Positions 8,143 through 17,619 are shown, numbered from the stretch's first letter. The stretch is DNA of 64,000 nt from HGM04593 sp045634365 (GCA_045634365.1 JAZRAC010000064.1:1-64000), one strand, 5' to 3'. Notes: generated by a model from the letters alone, not told the origin. Numbers and translations are program-made.

Positions 8143-9243
8143 TTATTTGATGGAATTATACCCGGCCAAAGTCTGTTTTGCAGTGTCTTCCCACTTGTAG
8201 TTCTCCAAAATATGTTTCAGAAATGCTTCGTCGAATTGTGATTCGTATGCCTTTACAACAGCATCCTTTATAGTATTCAGGTCATCGGGTTCGCAATAGA
8301 AAGCATAATTCTTAAAATAGTCCTCGGTATCTCCTTTCTTGGTTACCACGATGTTTGTTCTCATTACACCGGCTTCGAGGGATGAAAGGCCCGGGGTTTC
8401 CATCCACGACGCAAGGATATGTACTTTTGCAAGTTTGTAGAATTGAGGCAGTTTCTCGTGCTCAATCTGTCCCAGAAAATGCATATTCCCGTTTGCCTCT
8501 TTCTTGCACTCCTCGTAGTATTTCTTGAAATTGGCTCCGGCTTTGCCTATAAACACAAACTTATATGGCAAATCCTTACAGGCTTTTATAATGTTCAACT
8601 GGTTCTTGCGCCCTTCGATTCTTGAAACACACAGCACGCAGTCCCTGTATTTTTCGAGTTCGGCATCTACTTCTACATTGTCATAACTGAACTTGTTTAT
8701 ATCAACAGCATTAGCCACAGCGATGTAGTTGTATGTTTTTAGGTTGAAATCGTTGGCAACACGCTGCATCTCGGAGTGCGAGTTGGGCAGAAATACATCA
8801 ACCATCTTTATAATCTTTCGTTGCAATCTTTTATGTCCGTTCAAAAGGTAAATTGCAGTCCCTTTTGAGAATTCACAATTGAGCACAGCTCTTGCAATGA
8901 CTTTAAGATACTCTATCTGGGTTATGGAAAGGAGGTTGTTCATAACTTGCAGAATACCGCCTCGTGCCTTCTTTTCATACTCCTCGTATGGGCCGTAAAT
9001 GGTTGATAGAGCAACCTTTTTCCCATACTTCTTTGCGTTTTTCACTTGCAGATACAACTCCTGGGGTCGCATAAGGTTGAAGACATGTACAATGTCGTAT
9101 GCCGACACATCGGGTGTCAAATCCAATGATATATCGACTGTTATTCCTAATTTTTCGAGATATTCCTTTGTTTTAAGTATTTGCGTGGTGTCACCGCCTG
9201 GTGCCGTGAAGAGTGTTTTTCTCGATTGAAAAAGTACTTTCAT
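8143..9243 (-). CDS. GT4 family glycosyltransferase
   Basis: A two-Rossmann-domain (GT-B) enzyme of 366 residues. The N-terminal domain has the P-G-G-D-T-T-Q acceptor loop and Y-D-I-V-H-V-F-N; the linker holds F-L-P-N-S-H-S-E; the C-terminal domain has V-L-C-V-S-R-I-E-G-R-K-N-Q, F-I-G-K-A-G and P-G-L-S-S-L-E-A-G-V, the E-x7-E-type donor motif. It adds one sugar to the lipid-linked repeat unit at the cytoplasmic face. Donor and acceptor are unknown. The kinase-like gene upstream is only 7 bases away. Confidence 0.88.
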   Translation of the reverse strand: MKVLFQSRKTLFTAPGGDTTQILKTKEYLEKLGITVDISLDLTPDVSAYDIVHVFNLMRPQELYLQVKNAKKYGKKVALSTIYGPYEEYEKKARGGILQVMNNLLSITQIEYLKVIARAVLNCEFSKGTAIYLLNGHKRLQRKIIKMVDVFLPNSHSEMQRVANDFNLKTYNYIAVANAVDINKFSYDNVEVDAELEKYRDCVLCVSRIEGRKNQLNIIKACKDLPYKFVFIGKAGANFKKYYEECKKEANGNMHFLGQIEHEKLPQFYKLAKVHILASWMETPGLSSLEAGVMRTNIVVTKKGDTEDYFKNYAFYCEPDDLNTIKDAVVKAYESQFDEAFLKHILENYKWEDTAKQTLAGYNSIK

Positions 9244-9250
9244 AGTTCGT

Positions 9251-10321
9251 TCAATTTGTTTTTAAAAGTTGTACCCACAGACCAAAAGTCTGTACTGTTT
9301 CATTGTCATATACCCCTTTCTCGCGCATAACATATTGTGCAATGATAGATAGAAGGTATTCCTTCAATAAGGGGGCCGGCTTGTTCCGGTAATGTTTTAT
9401 TATGTCGTCGTTCTCCTTTTTTTGCACCAGCCTCATTGTTTGTAGCTCAAAGTGGAGGCGGTCAATTCCGGGCGGGTAGGTGAGTGAGGCATATTCAAAG
9501 TCGAAGGCAAAAAGTTCTCCCCCCTCCACAAACATATTCCACGGGGTGAAGTCGCCGTGGCAGGCCGAAAATTCCACCATTTTACCGCTGTATTTTGCCA
9601 TAATTTCTGCCATTGCTGTTGTTACAACCTCCTTGTCGATGTTTGCCGGCAGCCAATGAAGGTGTTCTTGCAGCGCAGTGAGCGATTTATAGTAGTCGCT
9701 CTCCTCAAACGGGATAGTCTGTTTCGTTTTCTCGTGGAGTGCAGCAATGAATCTGTCCTGCAACGCCCCCCATTGGTGTACCACTTTCGAACGGGTGCTT
9801 TTCACAGTACTTTGCACGAATATGTGCGCTCCGTTGCTCAATGTCCCGCAATAGAGTGCTTGCGGTATTCCTTTTACGCCCATCGCTGCAAGCTGTTGCA
9901 GTGTAGCGGTCTCCTTTTCAAAAAGGGCGAGAATCTCCTTGTTGTCGCTCACCTTGCAGTAGCCAAGAATGCGCTTGCCACAGCTCAGCTGCATCGTTAC
10001 CTTCTGATGCACGCTGGGGGTTCCTTCGAATATGGCGAAATCCGCTTCCTCAACGCCGAATATATTGCATAGCTTCCCGTTCAGTTCCTTTTGCAGGGAG
10101 CATTGGATGGTTTCGGCTTTTATAACACGGCGCACAGGCAACAGGCTGTGCAACCACGGGAACAATGCCTTCACCAGCTTGCCGTTGCGCCCACTCGGTT
10201 GGTACAGGTTGAGTGCTATCCGCATATTGCGTGCTGGAACAATCCACCGCTTGCCGTCGGCATTGCCGAAGCGGTAGAACAATCTTCCTTGTGCGTGGGA
10301 TAATATTTTATTGAGTAACAT
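9251..10321 (-). CDS. APH/choline-kinase-fold phosphotransferase
   Basis: The C-terminal half has the kinase catalytic loop A-C-H-G-D-F-T-P-W-N-M-F-V (the H-G-D-x-x-x-x-N motif) and the metal-binding F-A-F-D-F-E-Y-A, as in aminoglycoside and choline kinases. The N-terminal 100 residues are unusual and I do not recognise them. The first open frame start is a TTG at 10381; ATG at 10321 is preferred and gives a 14-base overlap with the acyltransferase upstream. In a polysaccharide locus it is more likely to phosphorylate a sugar or a polymer substituent than an antibiotic. The nearby kinase-like fusion gene may act with it. The function is an inference from fold. Confidence 0.7.
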   Translation of the reverse strand: MLLNKILSHAQGRLFYRFGNADGKRWIVPARNMRIALNLYQPSGRNGKLVKALFPWLHSLLPVRRVIKAETIQCSLQKELNGKLCNIFGVEEADFAIFEGTPSVHQKVTMQLSCGKRILGYCKVSDNKEILALFEKETATLQQLAAMGVKGIPQALYCGTLSNGAHIFVQSTVKSTRSKVVHQWGALQDRFIAALHEKTKQTIPFEESDYYKSLTALQEHLHWLPANIDKEVVTTAMAEIMAKYSGKMVEFSACHGDFTPWNMFVEGGELFAFDFEYASLTYPPGIDRLHFELQTMRLVQKKENDDIIKHYRNKPAPLLKEYLLSIIAQYVMREKGVYDNETVQTFGLWVQLLKTN

Positions 10322-11321
10322 TCTTTCTTTTCTCAACAATATTCCATAGTTTATTGAATGTGAAGATGCGTACCTTGTCAATCAAAACTGAAACTGTAAA
10401 AACAGCAATCATAAATAACAAAATTAAAACAAGATATACTATTCCTGAATAATTGTTATAAATTGTTGTAGAACAATTCTTGTAGTGATTTGCAATACAG
10501 AAATGCATATGTATCAAATATACAGCGAAAGAGGACGCAGCAATGTTGTTTATAAAATTGCTTCTTATATTTAATTTTGTAAAAAACAGGACAACAGCCA
10601 CTGCACTAATAATGTTTAGGGGATTGACGTAGAGAGTGGAAATTGTGGTTAGAGTATTGTTCCCGGTGTAGCAAAATATAAGATTGATGAATGTACATAT
10701 AAGCCAAATTGCTAATAAATGATGTTTCTTTAATTCGATAGGGTATTTCCTTATATATCTCATTAACAAATAGAGTCCTATGAAGGACAAAGGATCGTAT
10801 CCTCCTATAAAAAAACCACACTGCGTAAAAAGAAATATTATAGATTGTGTAGCATAAAAAAGAAGCAAAACTTTTTTAAAAGTATTTTTGTCGCTGTAAT
10901 CGACAAAAGCATTCAAGACCGGAGATAGAATGTATAAAACAATATATGCCCATACGAACCAGTAGGCGTTTTTATATAGAAGTATAGCAGATAAAATATT
11001 TATTTTGTTAAGTTCTATATCTCCGTTAATTGCAAATGGGATAAACAGAATGATTGAGAAAAAGAGCGATTGAAACAGAAAACTGCACAACCCTTTTGTC
11101 TTGAATTTGATTCCGAACCATCCCGAAATTAGAACAAATATGTTTACGCCAATTATACATAAATTTTCAAAAAAGAAACGGGCGAAAGAGCCAATAGGGT
11201 TTGCAATTATATCTTCTTTTTCAGGAAGGTTTAATGCAAACATATTTACATGCAGTCCCAATATCATAAACATTGCAACAATGCGCAAAAGTTCTATGTT
11301 GCTTTCTCTTGTAATTTTCAT
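10308..11321 (-). CDS. acyltransferase family 3 membrane protein
   Basis: The protein starts N-I-E-L-L-R-I-V-A-M-F-M-I-L-G-L-H and has about ten hydrophobic segments. The R...H arrangement in the first membrane helix is the signature of the Acyl_transf_3 family (OafA/WecH-like), which transfers acetyl or other acyl groups from the cytoplasm to envelope sugars. At 337 residues it is the membrane domain alone, without an SGNH domain. The AT-rich sequence is plainly different in composition from the GT4 upstream, which suggests separate acquisition. Confidence 0.88.
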   Translation of the reverse strand: MKITRESNIELLRIVAMFMILGLHVNMFALNLPEKEDIIANPIGSFARFFFENLCIIGVNIFVLISGWFGIKFKTKGLCSFLFQSLFFSIILFIPFAINGDIELNKINILSAILLYKNAYWFVWAYIVLYILSPVLNAFVDYSDKNTFKKVLLLFYATQSIIFLFTQCGFFIGGYDPLSFIGLYLLMRYIRKYPIELKKHHLLAIWLICTFINLIFCYTGNNTLTTISTLYVNPLNIISAVAVVLFFTKLNIRSNFINNIAASSFAVYLIHMHFCIANHYKNCSTTIYNNYSGIVYLVLILLFMIAVFTVSVLIDKVRIFTFNKLWNIVEKRKNVTQ

Positions 11322-11333
11322 AGTAAAAGCTTT

Positions 11334-12575
11334 TTATAAACAACTCTTTATTTTGCTCATCAACAAATCGCGGAACTCCTCGCCGCGTGCCTGCCAGGTA
11401 AACTGCGCTCCGGCACTTTTGGCCTTCTCTCCGAGGGATTTCCTCTCCTTTTCGTCGCACAGGCGCAGAATGGCGGTGCACATATCTTCAATAACCTGTG
11501 TGCGCTCCCTTCGAGGGATAACCACTGCATATTCGTTGGAGAAATAGCGTGTGTAGCCGGTTGTGTCGAGACATATAAGCGGCTTGCCCATTGCCAGCGT
11601 GTCGAATGAGACGGTTACCGCACCCTCTTTCAGCGAGGCGTTTATTACAGCGTCGCTTGCGGCCATCAGGCGGTAATACTCCTCCATTTCCACTTTGCCG
11701 GTGAAGGTTATTTTATCCTCAATGCCGTGCAGCTTCGCAATCGCTTGCAGGCGTTCCTTGTCGCCACCCTTGCCCACAATGGTAAGGTGAATATTACTCT
11801 GTTCTTTTGTGGCACGGGCGAAACTCTCTATTGCAAGGTCGAACCCTCGCCAAGCGTCGAGCCTGCCCACGGTAATAAAGTTTATGCAGTCGCTCTCTCT
11901 ATTCTCGCTCACGGGAGCAACCGTCGGGAGGCACTCCACCGCAACATCGGTGAAGAGAACAGCCTTGTCGCGATATTTCGCAGGGATAAGGTCGCGGGTA
12001 ATTTCGGTCTTGCACAATATAAGGTCGGCTCGCTTGCAACGCTGTTTGAACCCCCAATTTATCGGCAACAACTTTATTGCCGCACGGCGCACCCACTCTA
12101 TGATGCGTGCTTTGCGCCCGTAGTGGTTGCTGTACTCGGCGGGGATTGTTTCCAAACCTCCCACAGGACCCCAAACAAAGAACTGCTTTTGCCCGTAGGA
12201 ACTTACCTTCCACAGCACGTTGCCGTATGTTATGTGGTGGAATATTTTAATGCCGTTCTCGCGCATTGTGCGCTTCACAATGCCATCGGTACAGAATTGC
12301 CATATATTGTAGTATGTGCGCACACCGCGTAACCCCTTTTTCCAGAACCTCGCCCACTTGGGCAGGTCAAAGTAAAGGAAGTGTATGCTGCGGTATTCGG
12401 GGTGTTCCTTAATCCACGGCTCAATGGTGGGGCGGTTGCTCTCGCGTGTGAGCACCCATAGTTCAAAGTAGCGCGACATTTCGAGTACCCAGTGCCAGCC
12501 TACGCCAATCTCGCTGCCCAGCCCGGGCTCGCAGGCGTATGCCGAAACGAAAAATTTATGCTTTGGGTGTGTCAT
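11334..12575 (-). CDS. GT4 family glycosyltransferase
   Basis: A 413-residue GT-B enzyme. It begins F-F-V-S-A-Y-A-C-E-P-G-L-G-S-E-I-G-V-G-W, the N-terminal loop of a common envelope GT4 subgroup. The C-terminal domain has I-T-V-G-R-L-D-A-W-R-G-F-D, I-V-G-K-G-G-D and L-K-E-G-A-V-T-V-S-F-D-T-L-A-M-G-K-P, the donor-binding region. It is translationally coupled to the upstream GT2 by a 4-base ATGA overlap. Donor and acceptor are unknown. Confidence 0.88.
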   Translation of the reverse strand: MTHPKHKFFVSAYACEPGLGSEIGVGWHWVLEMSRYFELWVLTRESNRPTIEPWIKEHPEYRSIHFLYFDLPKWARFWKKGLRGVRTYYNIWQFCTDGIVKRTMRENGIKIFHHITYGNVLWKVSSYGQKQFFVWGPVGGLETIPAEYSNHYGRKARIIEWVRRAAIKLLPINWGFKQRCKRADLILCKTEITRDLIPAKYRDKAVLFTDVAVECLPTVAPVSENRESDCINFITVGRLDAWRGFDLAIESFARATKEQSNIHLTIVGKGGDKERLQAIAKLHGIEDKITFTGKVEMEEYYRLMAASDAVINASLKEGAVTVSFDTLAMGKPLICLDTTGYTRYFSNEYAVVIPRRERTQVIEDMCTAILRLCDEKERKSLGEKAKSAGAQFTWQARGEEFRDLLMSKIKSCL

Positions 12576-13585
12576 TTATTTTGTAAGCTCTTTGCGTTTC
12601 TCTTTCTATGTATTTTTCTTGTAACTCTGTACAAGGGCACGAAACAATTGGTTATTATTGCATATGTTGTAGGGTTCTTTATTGCAAAATCTACAATCTT
12701 ATATGGTGATGAATTTATTGCAATATCTTTAATGATGCTCTTTTTATCATTGATGTTACAGAAAAGACCAAAGAGTTCCATACAAGTTCTTTTATAGTAT
12801 GAGTTTGCCAACGATATAATAGTGCTTTTGCATATAGATTCTTTATAAAGAGTATTTGATAGAACTATGCACCTGTTGGCAGCAGCTATACAATCACTCA
12901 AAATACGCTTGTTTTTATATGTTGAGCCAGTTGTACTGTTTTCAACAATGTTATAATGTACTAAAAGGATGGGTTGGTATTGTATCTGCTTTGCATAGTA
13001 TATTATATTGGCCGCCCAATCCACATCTTCACATTGCCTATTCTCGATGAACATACATCCTGTTCCTAAATAGAATTCTCTGTTTATACAAAATCTCCAT
13101 GGTGATATGGGTACGCCATTCTCTTTTATGAAATTCTCGCCATTTGTTTCTTCTGTGTATTTAAAGTTGAGTTGTAGGTTGTTATGTTCATATCCTTTGA
13201 ACTGGTATGCAGAATCGCTGATAAGAATGTCAAGGTTCTTGCATTTTATGTAATGATAAACCTTTGCTAGACTATCTTTGTGAAAATAATCGTCGCAATC
13301 GATAAATGCAATATACTCTCCTTTTGCGGCTCTGACTCCTTTGTTTCGCCCCCCGCCTTGTCGTATATTTACTTCATTTTCAATTATATACAGGTTTGCA
13401 TGGTGCGCTTGTTGTTCTTTTAACCAGGAGCGTGTATCATCGGTGCTGCAATCATCAACACATATAACCTCGTAAAGTTCCTTATCGAGCGGCTGGTTCC
13501 ATATACTGTCGAGACACTTTGGGAGGCCGTGTGTAAGTCCGTTATATACAGGAATTACGATAGAAAAAAATGGTGTTGTGTTCAT
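12572..13585 (-). CDS. GT2 family glycosyltransferase
   Basis: The GT-A fold is clear: F-F-S-I-V-I-P-V-Y-N-G (residues 5-15), V-I-C-V-D-D-C-S-T-D-D-T (about 41-52), G-G-G-R-N-K-G-V-R-A-A-K-G-E-Y-I-A-F-I-D-C-D-D with the D-x-D near 95-97. The C-terminal 150 residues are AT-rich in coding and less conserved. It is a single-sugar transferase of the repeat-unit pathway. It sits 5 bases downstream of the nucleotidyltransferase-kinase fusion. Confidence 0.88.
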   Translation of the reverse strand: MNTTPFFSIVIPVYNGLTHGLPKCLDSIWNQPLDKELYEVICVDDCSTDDTRSWLKEQQAHHANLYIIENEVNIRQGGGRNKGVRAAKGEYIAFIDCDDYFHKDSLAKVYHYIKCKNLDILISDSAYQFKGYEHNNLQLNFKYTEETNGENFIKENGVPISPWRFCINREFYLGTGCMFIENRQCEDVDWAANIIYYAKQIQYQPILLVHYNIVENSTTGSTYKNKRILSDCIAAANRCIVLSNTLYKESICKSTIISLANSYYKRTCMELFGLFCNINDKKSIIKDIAINSSPYKIVDFAIKNPTTYAIITNCFVPLYRVTRKIHRKRNAKSLQNK

Positions 13586-13590
13586 ACTTT

Positions 13591-14922
13591 TTACTTCAAT
13601 CTCTTTAAATTCTTCTTGTGCTGCTCATCGAAAACATAAGTGAGTATCTCGTTCACGGCACATTGCGGTGTCTTTTCGTTGAGTACCTTGCGGTAGCCAT
13701 TCTTGCAGCATAGGTAGTCTATTTTTGCATTTATGGTATTTATACCCTCTTCGTCGAGCTCACGTTTGCGGGCGAGAATACTCTCGCTGCTTGCCGTGAG
13801 CAGAATATTGTAGTCCAGCGAGGGAATGAACAATTTGCCCCACCAATAGAGAAATTTAGGATTAAGGTAGATGCGTGAGCGGCGACTGTCGCAGATAATA
13901 TCGGTGTAGTAACGGTCGAAAATTACCACGCGGGTGATGCGGGTCGCGCTCTTTACTTTCACGAAATACCCCACAATATAGTCGATGGAGTAGTAAGCGA
14001 GGCGTGCGAGCGAGCTTAATTTCCCTGTTTTTCCGCCACGATGGGGGTTGCTGTAATCGCGGTCCACCTCCTTTTTAATACCGGCCGAGTGGGCAACGTC
14101 GCCCAAATTACCGAAGAGCGTGGGGCGAAAGTGGTAGTACTTATGTGCCTCTCCAAAAACGGGAGCAATCCTTTCGAGCAACATATCAATCACGGTGGTT
14201 TTTCCACTGCCGTCGGGGCCGGTGAAGCCTATGCTCACACCCGTGCGCGAGCAGATGTAGTTGCCGATGAATGTGTACAGAAAATATATTATGCTACATA
14301 TTTGTGCCAACGGGCGTTTCTTGGCGTTTGCCCACAGCGCGGCAAGCAACAGCCTTTTTCCGTTAGCCTTGTCGCACTCACTTATTGCATTATAGCCAAA
14401 TGTGGCTAAAAGTTTCTCTGCGACAATGGGGGAGTCCTCCACAGCCTTGCGTGTGGCGCGGTACTTTTCGGGGTAGTGGCTGCCCACAGCCCTGTTATAC
14501 AGGTATTTATCGAGAAATTGTCCCTCCACGCCCACATAGTAGAGAAAGCCGTTGAACTGTTTGTGGGCAAGAAACTCCTCGGCACTCATCAGTTGTATTC
14601 CCCACACCGATGTGTCGAAGAAAAAGTCCCACTGCACAATGTCGGTTGCCTTCTCGGTGGTCGTGGCACATACAAAAGTTATAAGGCGGTCGCTGTGCAG
14701 ATAGGTGACAATTTTCCACCCGCTCCTCTCTATCAGTTCCACAAGCTCTTTTTTTATCTCCTTGTAGCTTTTGCGTGTGATTATAATATCAATGTCGCGG
14801 GCTGCATTTTTATCGGGCAGCCCCTCGAAATTGCGTAGCACAGCGTAGTCGGCTTTCTTGTTAAGAAAGCCAATTACTTCCTTTATATGTGTGGCGGTTT
14901 GTTGTTCTATCATTTTAGACAT
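13591..14922 (-). CDS. fusion of nucleotidyltransferase-like and thymidylate-kinase-like domains
   Basis: The N-terminal part (about 20-180) has Y-A-V-L-R-N-F-E-G-L-P and R-D-I-D-I-I-I, a D-x-D of the uncharacterised nucleotidyltransferase family seen in polysaccharide loci. The C-terminal part starts near residue 230 with the P-loop G-F-T-G-P-D-G-S-G-K-T-T and continues with V-I-F-D-R-Y-Y-T-D (a D-R-Y/F motif) and a lid-like R-K-R-E-L-D-E-E-G, as in thymidylate kinases. At 443 residues it is twice a normal Tmk. A genuine dTMP kinase role is unlikely here; phosphorylation or nucleotidylation of a polymer precursor is more plausible. No characterised function is known to me. Confidence 0.7.
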   Translation of the reverse strand: MSKMIEQQTATHIKEVIGFLNKKADYAVLRNFEGLPDKNAARDIDIIITRKSYKEIKKELVELIERSGWKIVTYLHSDRLITFVCATTTEKATDIVQWDFFFDTSVWGIQLMSAEEFLAHKQFNGFLYYVGVEGQFLDKYLYNRAVGSHYPEKYRATRKAVEDSPIVAEKLLATFGYNAISECDKANGKRLLLAALWANAKKRPLAQICSIIYFLYTFIGNYICSRTGVSIGFTGPDGSGKTTVIDMLLERIAPVFGEAHKYYHFRPTLFGNLGDVAHSAGIKKEVDRDYSNPHRGGKTGKLSSLARLAYYSIDYIVGYFVKVKSATRITRVVIFDRYYTDIICDSRRSRIYLNPKFLYWWGKLFIPSLDYNILLTASSESILARKRELDEEGINTINAKIDYLCCKNGYRKVLNEKTPQCAVNEILTYVFDEQHKKNLKRLK

Positions 14923-14933
14923 AAGTACATAAG

Positions 14934-15320
14934 TTACATATTTTTAGTATTCTTGTATGTCTTGTATTTCCTTTTTATCTCTATTTTATCGGCTCCAAAA
15001 TTAATGAGTAGGCCATGCTCAATATTGGTGGCAGTAAGATAGTTGACAAGTTGTGCTTCGTGAATGGTTGATAGTTTCTGTACAGCTTTTAACTCTATAA
15101 TAACAGAGTCTTCTACCACAATATCAGCTCGGAACTCACCAACAATTGCATTGTTGTAATACACATTAATTGGAACTTCTTTACGAGTACTTAATCCATT
15201 ATTACTAAGTTCAATTAATAGTGCATTCCTATAAACAGATTCAAGAAATCCTGCATACAATTTCATTCTTACATTGTATGCGCATTTAATAATCTGTTTT
15301 ATAAGGTCCTCTTTATCCAT
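14934..15320 (-). CDS. GxxExxY family protein (PD-(D/E)XK-like fold)
   Basis: A 128-residue protein with the family-naming motif G-F-L-E-S-V-Y, then R-K-E-V-P-I-N-V-Y-Y, G-E-F-R-A-D-I-V-V-E-D-S-V-I-I-E-L-K, which has the D...E-x-K arrangement of PD-(D/E)XK nucleases, and a closing G-L-L-I-N-F-G. Such proteins are common inside Bacteroidetes glycan loci but have no established role. An ATG 39 bases upstream (15359) is also possible; the internal start fits the usual family N-terminus. The gene is an oddity between a GT2 and the kinase fusion, and might be a small selfish or regulatory insert. Confidence 0.85.
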   Translation of the reverse strand: MDKEDLIKQIIKCAYNVRMKLYAGFLESVYRNALLIELSNNGLSTRKEVPINVYYNNAIVGEFRADIVVEDSVIIELKAVQKLSTIHEAQLVNYLTATNIEHGLLINFGADKIEIKRKYKTYKNTKNM

Positions 15321-15395
15321 TGTACAATTTTTTGCTCTTTTGTTCTTCTGTTTTAACATTAAAAAGTTTGTACAGTCAATAATGCTTCTTGCTCC

Positions 15396-16379
15396 TTATT
15401 TCCTCCTCAATACATTGTGCTTGAACTTATCCACAATATACCCGGGATTGTTGCAGATGGATGTTGCTATTTTGCCGATGAAGGTAAAAATACGTCCCTT
15501 TTTTAGCGCATAATAACCTTGTCGCAACGCATCGGCAGCCATTGCATCTTTCTCCATCTTTTTTAGTTCCTCGCTTGTAAGGCTCTCCTTGAACTCAATG
15601 AATGAGAGTTCTTTCTCCCCGCGGCGGCGCAGTTTAAGGTTCTTTTTTATGTGCCGCATACGCAGTATCATTCCAATTGAGTTGGCCGACATCGCATTCT
15701 CGTGTTTGCGGTAGCGACACAGAATTTCGGGTATTACAATTATGGCCTTTCCCTCCTTGTACAGGTCGCTCATACGTGTCCACAAGTCGAGGTCTTCGCA
15801 TAGGTCCTGGTAGCGCGGCTTTCCCGCAGGGAACCCGGTGATGTTATGCCCGCCTACGCTCAACGCAACCTCGCGGTCATATATTGCAGTAGGCTGCATA
15901 AATATGAGTTTCTCTTTTTCTGCTTTACGGTAAAAGCCCTCTTTTGTGGTTTCGCCCAGGAATATACCGCCGTTTATTTTTCGGCCTTTACTGTCCATAT
16001 ATTCGAGATGGCATCCCACGGCCATAAGGTCTTTGTCCGATGCTATTTTGTTGTATAGCTTTTCAACGAGTGTGGGGTGCGGGCAGTCATCGGCGTCAAC
16101 AAACATAATGTATTTTGTTGCAGCGTGCTCCTCGACATATCTTCGTCCTGCGCTCAATCCTCCGTTTACAGGGAGGTTCACAAGTTCAAATTGCCGTGGG
16201 TTTTCGGCAAAGAACTCCTCAATTATAGCAACGCTGCTGTCGGTGCTGCAATCGTTCACAATGAGCAGGTGGAAATCCTGCATTGTCTGTGCCATTATCG
16301 ATTGCAGTGTATCTTTAATATATTTCTCGGCGTTGTAAACGCAGATAGCAAGGGTGAGGTCAATCATTATCTGTGGCAA
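15396..16379 (-). CDS. GT2 family glycosyltransferase
   Basis: GT-A motifs run in order: L-A-I-C-V-Y-N-A-E-K-Y-I, L-I-V-N-D-C-S-T-D-S-S, N-G-G-L-S-A-G-R-R-Y, then I-M-F-V-D-A-D-D with the metal-binding acidic pair. The C-terminal third carries a basic R-L-R-R-R-G stretch that may lie on the membrane surface. The start overlaps the end of the polymerase gene by 20 bases, so the two are translationally coupled. The sugar is unknown. Confidence 0.88.
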   Translation of the reverse strand: MPQIMIDLTLAICVYNAEKYIKDTLQSIMAQTMQDFHLLIVNDCSTDSSVAIIEEFFAENPRQFELVNLPVNGGLSAGRRYVEEHAATKYIMFVDADDCPHPTLVEKLYNKIASDKDLMAVGCHLEYMDSKGRKINGGIFLGETTKEGFYRKAEKEKLIFMQPTAIYDREVALSVGGHNITGFPAGKPRYQDLCEDLDLWTRMSDLYKEGKAIIVIPEILCRYRKHENAMSANSIGMILRMRHIKKNLKLRRRGEKELSFIEFKESLTSEELKKMEKDAMAADALRQGYYALKKGRIFTFIGKIATSICNNPGYIVDKFKHNVLRRK

Positions 16380-17619
16380 TGTCGGTAGTTTCTATTAATG
16401 GGCTTTCACACGTTTCTTCCTCGTTTTCTTCTTCCTCGTAAATGTCGGGGTCATATCTGTTGTCGTGGAAATATTTCACACAGGTCATTATCATCATAAG
16501 AGCCCAACCATAAAAAATATTTCCACCGCATCCTCCACCTACACCTGCAATTAGGAATATGGAGCCTAACGACCAAAAGCTATATGCGCAAGAGAAGTTT
16601 AGCAATAGAGAAATTATAACGAATACTAATCCATAGTCATCGAAATATGTACCTGTTTGCTTTAAAAAGGTTTGGTTTCTGGCTCCATAATCAATACCAT
16701 GCCCAAACCAGGTTTCGATATCTGTAAAGTCGGCATTCAGCGAATTTAATAACGGGGCAATTCTTGCAGAAGCAGAACTGTCGTTCTCTTTAACAGTTTG
16801 GAGGTCCATTGTTGTGGTTGCCTCAATTGTACTTGTTGCTCTGTCTAATTCTTTAATACCGATAGCTTCTAATGTAATGTATATAATGAACAACATTGGA
16901 ACAGTATAGTACCAGTTATTTTTGCGTATAAAATAGAGGCTTAAAAGAATAAGGCATATATAAGCGGTTCCACTACCCATTGTTAACATCATCCACAAGA
17001 AACGTATTGTAATCCATTTGTGTTCCCCATTGAAAAGTTCTTTTATAGAGAAGGGCCCCTCATCGCGTTTATATTCACAACATTTTATGTAGGCATAATA
17101 GAATATAAGCATAATACGTGCAAAGTGGCTCGGTTCAAGCGAAAGGGAGTTGCACCCAATACCGCGGTTCAAATAATATGTAAAGTTAATTATTGGCAGG
17201 CTGCGTATTCCCACAATAATGGCAAGTTGTTGCATAATGCATACAACAAAGAAAATCATCATAGCCCATTTACATATCTTTATAAAATATTCAATGGAAA
17301 ACACTCTGTCAATCACAACAATATTGTATAGGCAGATATAATTCATAACTAATATTGTTGAGAACAGCAACGTTGACCATCTGAAACTTTCGGGATGGAA
17401 ACTTGCAGATGCGAACTGGTATGTCAAGTATAGGAAACCAATAACAAAGGCTTTGGAAACTTTAAATTCATATACCAATAATATAAATATACTTATTACC
17501 GATAAAATTATTTTGGGGATTCCAAAGCCGACATGTCCTTCAATGGGTGTATATGCTATACCAAAATATATAAGGAGAAGTGTCGCATATGTCTTTAATG
17601 TGCTATTATTATACATCAA
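16360..17619 (-). CDS. wzy: polysaccharide polymerase (Wzy-like)
   Basis: A 419-residue integral membrane protein with about ten hydrophobic segments and one large soluble loop (about residues 255-330, with R-A-T-S-T-I-E-A and W-F-G-H-G-I-D-Y-G). This is the layout of Wzy/O-antigen ligase-type polymerases, where the periplasmic loop is catalytic. The cytoplasmic tail is strongly acidic (E-E-E-E-N-E-E-E near 400). It is the only polymerase candidate in the locus, beside one Wzx and one Wzc, so it should join repeat units in the periplasm. Wzy proteins share little sequence, so the call rests on topology and context. Confidence 0.78.
   Translation of the reverse strand: MMYNNSTLKTYATLLLIYFGIAYTPIEGHVGFGIPKIILSVISIFILLVYEFKVSKAFVIGFLYLTYQFASASFHPESFRWSTLLFSTILVMNYICLYNIVVIDRVFSIEYFIKICKWAMMIFFVVCIMQQLAIIVGIRSLPIINFTYYLNRGIGCNSLSLEPSHFARIMLIFYYAYIKCCEYKRDEGPFSIKELFNGEHKWITIRFLWMMLTMGSGTAYICLILLSLYFIRKNNWYYTVPMLFIIYITLEAIGIKELDRATSTIEATTTMDLQTVKENDSSASARIAPLLNSLNADFTDIETWFGHGIDYGARNQTFLKQTGTYFDDYGLVFVIISLLLNFSCAYSFWSLGSIFLIAGVGGGCGGNIFYGWALMMIMTCVKYFHDNRYDPDIYEEEENEEETCESPLIETTDIATDND

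Noticed and set aside
9251..10321. Aminoglycoside-resistance kinase
   Set aside because: Only the catalytic loop is shared; the N-terminus is unrelated and the gene lies within a glycan operon, so resistance is not supported.
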